Below, one piece after another: positions 41,335 through 50,700 of a DNA stretch of 64,000 nucleotides. The DNA comes from Diplonema japonicum. Its lineage: Eukaryota; Euglenozoa; Diplonemea; Diplonemida; Diplonemidae. The stretch covers positions 1 through 64,000 of the forward strand of contig OZ025758.1 in NCBI GenBank assembly GCA_964019335.1, read 5' to 3'. The notes beneath the pieces were generated by a model. It had not been told where the DNA came from. It worked only from the letters and a program-made list of their open reading frames with translations, and did not search any database. Positions within the stretch are counted from its first letter, which is position 1, and each line of letters starts with the position of its first letter. Position numbers and translations under genes: made by a program.

Positions 41335-42512
41335 CCCTGGCCTTGTCCTCGATGTCCATCAGCACTTCGTGCAGGTCCTCGTCCTCCACTTGGTTCTCAC
41401 CATTGAAGTAGTCCTTAACAAAGGAACCCCACAACTCCTTCTCAACGGGGCACGACACGTATCTCTCGTCAGGAGTGATGTACCCAATACGCGTCCTGGA
41501 CAAGTAGACGGCACCTGTTTCCACAGCTTCCTCTTGCTCGGTTTGGGTTGCCTCTCCCTCCAGCCGCTTCACCGGTGGCAATGTCAGCTGCTGTTGAAGT
41601 AGCTCGTACAGTTTCACCGTTGAGCTGCCGCGCGACTGCTTCTTCACATCCTCGAGTACATCTGTCGCATCCGCCTTGAGTGAGAAGTAAGTTTGGTCCG
41701 CCTGAGTCTTGGTGAGGCCAAAGGTGGTACCTTTGAGGACTTCTTTCTGTCGTGAGGGCTCCACGAGGTCCGACAGCCCGCGCATCATGTCCCTTAAGGT
41801 GGCTCCGCGGGTTTGGTCGAACCTGGAGTCCGTGAGCACGAGGAGGCGCACGCTAGCACACTCACGAAGGGCACCACCCAGTACAGCATTGCAGCCGGCC
41901 GCGAACTCGGGTCCCCGTGTGTCGCCCCATCCCACAGTGTCGAGCAGCATAACCGACGGGTGCCCAGGGCAGGGAACCGCCCCTAGGAATGTAGTAGTGC
42001 TGCTTTGCTTGTTCCCAATATCGAAGTCCTCCATCCCGCGAGCTGCTTCCACGACGTCGATCTTTCCGCGCATGTTGCGCTTCAGCTGCGAGCCTGCTAA
42101 GTAGTGTAGCGTGGTGCTCTTGCCTGCGCCGCTGAGCGCTACCAGCACCACAACGTGCTTCCCCTTCACGTCAGAGATGCACCCTTTTGAGCGGTTGAAC
42201 GCATCCACCAGCATCGGTGTGTCGTAGGGCCGCACATCGTTTAGAAGGGTCTCCACACTCTTGAGCAGGAGGTCCACGTCGTCCCCCATGCTCGCATGCT
42301 GCTCAACCAATTGTGCTGTCCTGGAGGGCTGTCCTGCTCCCGTACCCGTCCGCTTCCACGAGGGTCTTGATCTCTTGCAGCTCCAACTGAAGGTCCTCCT
42401 GCATTTGATCCTTAAGCCTTAAAGCGTCCGTCAGCACCTCCACAGCAGGACGCCTCACCCCATTGTAGGTGGTGCTGCCAGGCGACCTTTCTGATAAGCT
42501 CGACGTCGACAT
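41335..42512 (-). CDS. N-terminal GTPase module of the SecA-vWA megaprotein, with a 25-nt intron
   Basis: Exon 1 (42512-42346) starts MSTSSLSERSPG and encodes a charged helix. A 25-nt intron (42345-42321, GTACGG to CTCCAG) joins in phase 2 to exon 2 at 42320, giving LVEADG-TAQLVEQHASMGDD. Without splicing, exon 1 stops a few codons later and the GTPase frame has no upstream ATG before it begins. The G domain shows G1 ALSGAGKST, G3 LLDTVGWGDT and a G4-like LTKTQAD, closest in style to AIG1/septin/Toc34-type GTPases. The reading frame continues past 41335 out of frame with the SecA part and would otherwise stop at 41153. Excluding one base in the GGG at 41331-41333 yields DKARE-DANIAKDP and continuity with the 2,508-residue frame. 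It is unclear whether that base is a sequence error, a real lesion or frameshifting. Confidence 0.78.
42321..42345 (-). other. 25-nt spliceosomal intron
   Basis: On the minus strand this reads GTACGGGAGCAGG...CCCTCCAG. Its removal restores a single frame between exon 1 and the GTPase domain. It is GC-rich, unlike the A-rich introns elsewhere in the window, and is among the shortest introns one would accept. Confidence 0.68.
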
Positions 42513-44012
42513 CTTAAAAAGGTTGTTTGAACAGGTGTAGTTATCTGGGTGAGGTGGGTTTTGTGTTTGGAATTTAAAAAAAAAAAATAAGAGGGGAATA
42601 AAAAAAAAAAGACAAGCTAATAATAGGTTGAGGGGGAGGAAAGGCCAAAAGAAAAGAACAAGTTTTTTTCTCCCCCCCCTTCCTCTCTTTTGGCTGAGAA
42701 TGACGATCTTAGAAAAGAATCAAAAAAAAAAAGAAGAAGAAGGAGAGTGGGAGAGGAGAGGAACTTAACCATCTATTCCGGGGGGGTTTTTTAAATTGTT
42801 TTACAGTTCCCTCGCTTGAAGGGCTGCTCCCTTGCTCGAGGTGTCTGGGCACTTGTACACTTGTACCCCGAGCCGAGGATGTTGACACTGCGATGGACGT
42901 CCCTTGGGCCACTGTGCCCCATCAGCACCATTTCACGGTACCTTCAGCCAGGCAACTATTTTCGATAAGTGGAGTGTACCTTTAATGCAGAGGTGAGTCG
43001 GGAAAAAGAGGGGGGGGGGGGTTAACTGCCTTCTGCAAGTGTCGCCCACGTACCCCACAGCTTAATTTGTTTCATTTTCTTTTCTATTCCCCCCCACCTC
43101 CCCCCTTTTTTTTTGTTTTTTCTCATTTTCTTGCTTTTCAAGAGAAAAGAAAGAAAAAAAAAAGAAATGTGTTCTGTTGTAGGGTGAGGGGTGGGGAAGG
43201 TGTACATGGTTTTCTTTCTATTTGTGTGTTAGCTTTTTTTTTCTTCTTTTTCAGGGAAGAAAAAAAATACGAAAATGTTGCGGGGGGGGGGGGGGGGTGT
43301 TTCTCTTCTTTCTGCTGAACTATTAAATTTACTCAAAACTAGTGTCGGTTTCTAGATAGCAAAAAGTAGGGGGGGGGAAGATGCTATTTTTTTTTCATCG
43401 TTGCATGTGTACTGTTTACGGTATCCCGCAGAAAGGTAAAAGCCAAACAAAAAGGTCCCCCCCCCCCCCTTGACCCCTTTTAAAAGATCTTTCACAGGTC
43501 CCTACTTAGGAAAAAAGTTGAAACTTGATCGATTACTACCCACCACCCACTCCTTCAAAAAATAGAAAAAAAAATCCCCCTCCCCAAAGAAAACTCTTTT
43601 TTTTAGAGTCCCGTGTAACTTCCCGAAATTTAGATATCGGTTACCCTAGTAAAGAGAAGACTTGTAACAAACAGCGCAACCAAACAACAAAAAGAAGGAG
43701 GAAAAAAAAAAAGGAGGATGTCCTTGTGTAAGTGGGTTTTAAAAATAAATTTAAAAAAAAAAAGGAAAAAGCTGATCTGTGATATCGCTGCATCTTTTTT
43801 TTTTTTTTTTTTTTTTTTTTCGTTCTTTCATCTTGCCGTACACGTTATACCGGTGCCATTGGTATTTTTGGACTTTTTAATTAGGGTCATAATTTGGCCT
43901 GAGCGGGACTGTGTGCTATCCAGCGCACCCCTCTTTTTTTTTTGGTGCGAAAATTTGGGGAAATGAGAAAGGCTACATTTGTGGTCTAAATATAACGTGC
44001 ATGCATATGTTC

Positions 44013-44043
<31 letters not shown>

Positions 44044-44044
<1 letters not shown>

Positions 44045-44368
44045 TATGAGTTAAAGGAGGCCGGTGTTGGCGGCGCCCTGCACAAGAACTGTCTACTTGA
44101 TTACAGGGGGCGCACCGCGGCCGAGTTGTAGCTTCTTCTGCGTTCCGCGTCGTGTCCTTAATGCGTGCGGTGTACAGCTCAACCCTAGCCGGGGCGTCCC
44201 GGGTAACCAAGATTCTGCGCTCGTGCAGTTTGCTGCCTGTTCGTCACCCTGAGCATCTGCAATACGTTCTTCCACTCGGGCGCTACCGGTGATGACCGAC
44301 GAGGAGGTCAACAGCGAACAACACATCTGATGTTTTTCTTATATTTTCATGTTATCCCCACCACCTTG
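44044..44368. repeat. Dispersed repeat R1, copy b
   Basis: The copy lies directly after an A-run of about 25 bases. Positions 44092-44334 match 32240-32475 with a few substitutions and a 3-base insertion (GGTGTACAGCTCAACC versus GGTGTGCTCAACC). The left 45 bases differ from copy a and instead match 33586-33630. Confidence 0.85.
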
Positions 44369-44469
44369 AAAAAAAAAAGAAGAACTTAAAACGAACACTT
44401 TAGATGATTTGCATGTGGGAGGCGGGGTGGTGTATGAGAGGAAAAAAGAAGAAAAAAAAAAAAAAAAAG

Positions 44470-44567
44470 GATGGGGCTTTGATTGCAACACTAGGTGGCG
44501 TTAATCGTCGTGTCCTTAATGCGTGCGGTGTGCTCAACCCTAGCCGGGGCGTCCCGGGTAACCAACT
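44470..44567. repeat. Dispersed repeat R1, copy c (internally deleted)
   Basis: This copy shares the ATGGGGCTTTGATTGCAACA start of copy a, also behind an A-run. It jumps after GGTGGCGTTAA to CGTCGTGTCC and ends after GGCGTCCCGGGTAACCA, so the middle and right portions are missing. Confidence 0.82.
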
Positions 44568-44750
44568 TCTAAAGGAAACCAGCTATTTTTTCTCCTTTCC
44601 TTTTTGTGTCAAAAAAAGGATTAAATGAAAGGAATACCGGAAGAAGAAAAAAGAGGGGGGGGAAAAAAATAATACAAAAAGAGAGGCTTTTTTTTTCCTT
44701 CTTTTTTTTTTTTTTTTTCCCTTCGTGAACCCAAAAAAAAAAAAAAACCC

Positions 44751-47700
44751 TCACTCATCCCAACTATAGTCCTCGTTCACGATTTTCAGACTGCCGTTCT
44801 TCACCGACCCGTCTGGAATAGCCCAGCAAGGGGTGCGGTGGTACACAGGCTGCGGTATTTTGACGTGACCAGCATGGCCCGGCCACATAACAGGAGCCCC
44901 CTGCTCGAAAAGGCTCCCCAGCAAAGTATCAAGAGACCGCACCTCATTCTTCACCCTACACAGGGTGGGAACCATAGGAACACGGGCACCGTACGGCTGC
45001 AGAACAGGATGCGGAGAAACCTCCAGAACATGGGTGAGCCCCTCCACATCTACCATTTCGGCCAAAGCCTCCCTATATGAAACCGGATTTACCATCTGGT
45101 CGTGCCAATAAGCAACGGATTGAAGTGGATTCTTCACACATCCGATGGACGCTGTGCTATATAAATTCGCGGATACTGCCGTTCCGGGTGTGAAACAAGT
45201 TGCCCCCAACTCTCTCTTCATGGTGGCGGCGCTGTTGTGCATCACGTGCGGGTTGTGGAAAGCATATTGAACAGGCAGGCGTTTTATCTTGACAGTGTCC
45301 TGTCCAAGGTATCTGTCCTCTATCTTTCTGATGGTCTCGCTCAGTTCTACGTTGGGCCCCGACAGAACAAGGTCCGTGTCGGAGTTCCAAGACGCCACAA
45401 CAACCTTCGGCTCCAACAGGCTTTCCACAACCGATTCTTGCCCGTCTTCGATTTTATTCGTGAAGGACAATGCAGCCATGCCGTTCTCCGCGCCTGTTGC
45501 TGTGTGCATCGCCGTGGACCTGTGATGGACCAAGACAACCGCAGATTCAAGATCTAACGAACCAGCAACTACCGCTGCAGCAATTTCTCCCAAAGAATGT
45601 CCTAAAACAGACACAGGGGTTACACCGTGTTGGGACAGAACCTCGACTAGGCCTAGTTGTAATGCGAAGATTGCGGGTTGTGCGTTTACCGTGGCTTGAA
45701 GGGTGTCCTCTGAGAGGGTGTGCGGTGCCTCGAACAGAGTTCTGAGGTTGAACCCGTTGCCTTTGCTGTGCTTCTCGTACAGGTGTGCCACCTCGTTGAC
45801 GACCTTCCTGAAGGGTGCGAAGGTTGTGTACAACCCGGACCCCATGCCGATCCACTGCGGGCCTTGCCCGGAGAACACAAACCCTATCCGGACTGGTTGT
45901 GTCGCACGGCAGGACTCGACATCTTTGTTGACCAACGCTGATGCGATATCTTCCTTGTCGTAGCCCGTCACGCACACCCTCGGCCATTGAAGGTTCGACG
46001 ATGGGATCGTTCTCCTCGCGACGGATCGGCAGTACGAAGCCAGTTCATTGTCCGGCAGCACGCGGATCTGTTTCGAAACAGATGATTTCAATGCGTTAAG
46101 CGCCGCTTCTGTAGGCGCTGTTAAGGGCAGCATACAGTGCGATGTGACGGGTACTTGTTGAGGTTTCTTTTGAGGCTCCGGTGCCGTTCCGAGAACGGCG
46201 TGTGCGTTGGTCCCACCAAAGCCGAAGGATGAGCACCCCGCGTATCTTCTCCCTTCCACGGGTTCTCCAGGCCATTTTCCATACGTTTTTTGCAAGCTTC
46301 TGTCCACAAAACCGCAATGAGGGTTTGGTACTGTGTAGTTCACCGATGGTGTCAAGCTGCCGTGGTGCATGGAGAGCGCGACTTTAACCAAACCGAACAC
46401 GCCGGCAGCTGCCTCGAGATGCCCGATGTTTGGTTTCACACCGCCTAGTCGGCATCGTTTGGAGAGATGTTCTGTCCCGAAAACGGACTCCAACGCTGCC
46501 AGCTCGATCGGGTCGCCGAGGAACGTCCCTGTCCCGTGTGCCTCGATGAAACTGATTTGGGAGGGTTGAACACCAGCATCTTGCAGGGCCTTTGTGATGC
46601 AGTCTTCCTGTGCTTTTCCGTTCGGGGCCGTCAGGCCGTTGGACTTGCCGTCTTGGATGACCGCCGTGCCTTTTATCGTTGCGTAGATTTTATCGTTAGA
46701 AGCGACTGCTGCGGAGAGGGGTTTGAGGATGATGGTGGCGGCGCCTTCCCCGCGGGCGTAGCCGTTCGCTGTTGAGTCGAATGTTTTACAGTGTCCGTCT
46801 GGGGAGAGGAAGCCTCCCTTTGCAAAGGCCTCCGAAACATCGGGGGTTAGAATGAGGTTCGCCCCGCCGACGATCGCGTGGTCGCACGCACCTTCACGGA
46901 TCGCTCTGCACGCGTCGTGCACTGCAACCAGCGAGCTTGAACATGCTGTGTCGATAGCCGACGCTGTGCCTCGCAGACCAAGCTTTTCCAAGATCCTCAT
47001 AGGACATGCTGACTTCTCATTTGGAGACAGCATGCCCGTTGCCTTCGCTGCGTCTGCTACTAGGTCGTGCTCACGTAGCATTCTGCTGTACTCTGTGCTC
47101 GATAGACCCATGAAGCAGCCTGTTGTCCCCATTTCTTCTTTGTTTAAACAGGAGTCTTTCAAAGCGCTCTCTGTGGCCTCTAGTAGAAGTCTGTGCTGCG
47201 GGTCGGTGTGTGCCGCCTCGTCTTCTCCCATCGCGAAGTACTCGAAGTCGAAGCTTTCGATCGCGTCTTTTGTGAAGAACGACCCCAGACGGACACCACC
47301 GCTTCCCTCAGGCCATCTTCCTGCAGGGATTTCCTTTCCTGTCAATGTTCCACCGGACTTGAGAAGATCCCACAGCGCAGTTGGGGTTGACGCCGCAGGT
47401 GTTATACAGCCGATCCCAACAATCGCGATTTCCTCGTCGAGAAGGGTTTGTTCCGGTGGGATTTCAATGGAAGCAGCGGAGGCTGAATGTGGAACGAACG
47501 GTTGTTTCAATGCTGCCGAGCGGGCCTTCGGGGTGTTCATCGGCGACGCGTGAGGCGTGAAGAAAACAGTGTCCTCCTGCAACACGTCCAAGCAGCGAAG
47601 GGTCTTCTCCATGGTGTCCGGTTTCTTGTTCTTCTTCTCCCACTCTTTGAGGATTTCTAGGTTCCCTGATAGGTATTCCTTCTTCGTGGCGGCCCGTTGA

Positions 47701-50700
47701 ATCTTCCCGGAGCTTGTTTTGGAAATGGTTCTCGGCGGGATAAGAACCAGTACCGCAGGTGTGTACCCGTGGTTTGTCTCAAGGGTCTTGTGTACCGTCG
47801 TGCAAAGTTCGTTGAAGTCGACGCCTTTGGACCTCTCGGTGTCCAGTTCGATAACAACAGCGAATGAATCGAGATGCTCGAATGCGGCGCAGCACCCTTT
47901 TCTGACGGCTTTGTGGGCGACCTCGCACGAGCCTTCGAGGTCCTGCGGGTAGATGTTCGATCCATTCATGTTGATGACGTCCTTGATCCTCCCTGTGATG
48001 AAACATTCCCCGTTTGGCAAGATGAACCCCAGATCCCCTGTTCGCAGCCATTCCCCTTCCACGTTGCTGAACGTGAGTTTAAAAGCTGTCTCGGTCGCCG
48101 CTTCGTTGTCCCAGTACCCTTTCGCCACGGTGGGGCCCTTTACGATGACCTCACCAACCTTCATATCCTCTGGTTTAATCTGGTTCCCTTCCGCATCAAC
48201 AGCCGACAGTGTGTTGCCCAGCCATTGTATGCCTTGCGACACCACGGAGCGGTACTCACCCGAAACGATTTGTGCGTCAGTTGCTTCCTTCACCTTTCCT
48301 GCTGAGAGGGCGTTAACGTCTAGAAGGATCGCTGTGGGCTCCATGTGGACAAGCTTGTTCGCGATGATAAGGGTCGCCTCTGCCAACCCGTACCCAGGGT
48401 AGAAGGTCTTGCTGGGGAACGACGGGAACGCCTTGCAGAAGTTCCTCGCCGTCGTCATCTTCACGGGCTCCGCACCGCAGAACGCTATTCTCCACCTCGA
48501 CAGGTCGTACCCCCTCCCTTCGCTCTTCGTGCACTTCTTTGAAGCTAGATCATAAGCAAAGTTCGGCCCCCCTGAGATGGTCCCTTTGAACTTGGACATT
48601 GCCGCCACCCACCTCGTCGGCTTCTGAAGGAACATCTCCGGTGACATCAGGTACAATGGATATCCCACATACGCAGGGCTCAGGATACCCATGATGAGCC
48701 CAAGGTCGTGGAACTCAGGGCACCACGACACACCCACGTCGTTCTCGTGCATCTCACCTGCCGCACGAGAGATTTCCAAATTGTACAGGATGTTGTAGTG
48801 AGTCACCATGACACCCTTCGGTGCAGAGGTGGACCCAGAGGTGTACTGCAGGAAGGCAACGTCATCCTTCTCAACACCAGGAGGCTTCCACTCGTCCGCA
48901 AGGGACAGTGACAGCTCGTCCGTTGCAATGAGAGGGATCGACGCCAGTTGAGGGATCTGGTCGGCCAGCACCTGAGCCATCTCCTTGATCTCCTTTGTGG
49001 TTGCGATGGCGGAGGGTTTGCAGTCCTCGATGATCCCAAGGAGCCTTGGAAGCAGCCTGCTGAGCCTGGCAGGGTGAGGGGGATAGCTTGGAACACTGAT
49101 GGCACCAAGGTAAAGACAACCGAAAAACGCGCTCACAAAGTCAAGCGTCTGAGGGTAGAGAAGGAGCACACGGTCGCCCTTCGAACAGTGACGAGAGAGC
49201 CCTGCTGCGACTGCACGGGAGTGCTTGTCGAGGTCGCTGTATGTGAACTTAACACCTTCCCGTTCGCCATCCTCTAGATGGGTGTAAGCAAGCTTTGTGG
49301 GGCTGATGCGTGCACGCAGCTGGGCAATCTCGTACAGAGAAGAGTATGTCTCAAGCGGCCGCTTCCCTTCGAACTGCCTCAGGTGTTCTGGGGAGTAGGA
49401 GATGGACATTGTCTCCTCCTTCATGGCAGCGACGTCGGCAGGTGTAGGCCGCCATGTGAACTTCCTGGCCTCAGCCACGTTAGTGGTGAGCAGTGTGGTG
49501 GACACGGAACCGGGACAGTGGTCATGCACCATGTGCTGCTCCAGTTCGTTTGACTCGAGAGCGGCCTTGGTTGCGCGACGTTGGATCTTCCCGGAAGTTG
49601 TTTTGCAGATGTTTCCTCTAGTGAGGAGCACCACGCGGTGCACGGCAAGACCGTGCTTCTCCTGGACTGCCTCGATCACTTTGACGCACTTGCTTTCCAG
49701 ATCCTCCGACTCCGCCTTTGGATCGATCTCCTGCACAATGTTGAGCCTCTGCCCGTCACCGTCCGGATCGGGTGTCATAAAAGCTGCCACGCTGCCGAGC
49801 TTGAAGCATGAGTCCGTCGCCTCGCACGTCCATTCCAAGTCATGTGGGTAGTAGTTTGTTCCGTTGATGATGAGGACGTCTTTGCTTCTCCCTGTGATGA
49901 AGCATTCCCCGTCGGAGGTTAGGAACCCAAGGTCGCCTGTGCGCAGCCAGTGGCCGTCCTCTCCTTCAACTGTAGCACGGAAGGCTTCCTCTGTGGCGGT
50001 TTCGTTGCCCCAGTATCCCTGCGCCACGGTGGGGCCCTTCACCCACACCTCACCGACGGACAACGGAGCGCACTTCACACTGTCCTTCACAACTATGAGC
50101 TTGTTGTCCAACCATTGCCAGCCTTGGGACACCACAGACCTGTAGTTCGATGTTTCGACGTCCACCCGTGTGGCAGGCACTGCCACGCCGTCGTCTTGTA
50201 GCTCCTTTGTCTTGCAGATGAAGTGGGAGGGTTCTGTTTGGACCAACGAGTTCGCGATGATAAGGGTCGCCTCTGCCAACCCGTACCCAGGGTAGAAGGT
50301 CTTGCTGGGGAACGACGGGAACGCCTTGCAGAAGTTCCTCGCCGTCGAGATTTTCACGGGCTCTGCACCGCAGAACGCGATCTTCCACCTCGACAGGTCG
50401 TACCCTTCCCCTTCGCTCTTCGTGCACTTCCTCGCAGCCAGATCATAAGCAAAGTTCGGCCCCCCTGAGATGGTCCCTTTGAACTTGGACATTGCCGCCA
50501 CCCACCTCGTCGGCTTCTGAAGGAACATCTCTGGTGACATCAGGTACAATGGATATCCCACATACGCAGGGCTCAGGATACCCATGATGAGCCCAAGGTC
50601 GTGGAACTCAGGGCACCACGACACACCCACGTCGTTCTCGTGCATCTCACCCACCACACGAGAGATTTCCAAATTGTACAGGATGTTGTAGTGAGTCACC

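Larger units (their letters stand above)
42513..44750. other. Intergenic spacer, 2.2 kb, with R1 repeats
   Basis: The longest gene-free stretch. Positions about 42780-43000 are of ordinary complexity (a minus-strand frame from 42935 reads MVLMGHSGPRDVHRS... and stops after 46 residues), but nothing identifies a gene. Positions 43000-44040 are homopolymer-rich. R1 repeat copies occupy 44044-44368 and 44470-44567. The last 180 bases before the PKS stop are A/T runs. Confidence 0.6.

Noticed and set aside
32185-44567. tRNA or 5S rRNA gene inside repeat R1
   Set aside because: No cloverleaf, A box plus B box at tRNA spacing, or 5S-like structure could be traced by eye.
44751-44760. Splice donor at the megasynthase end (GATGA-GTGAGG)
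   Set aside because: The bases resemble a donor, but the next 2 kb hold only homopolymers and R1 repeats with no PKS-like exon.
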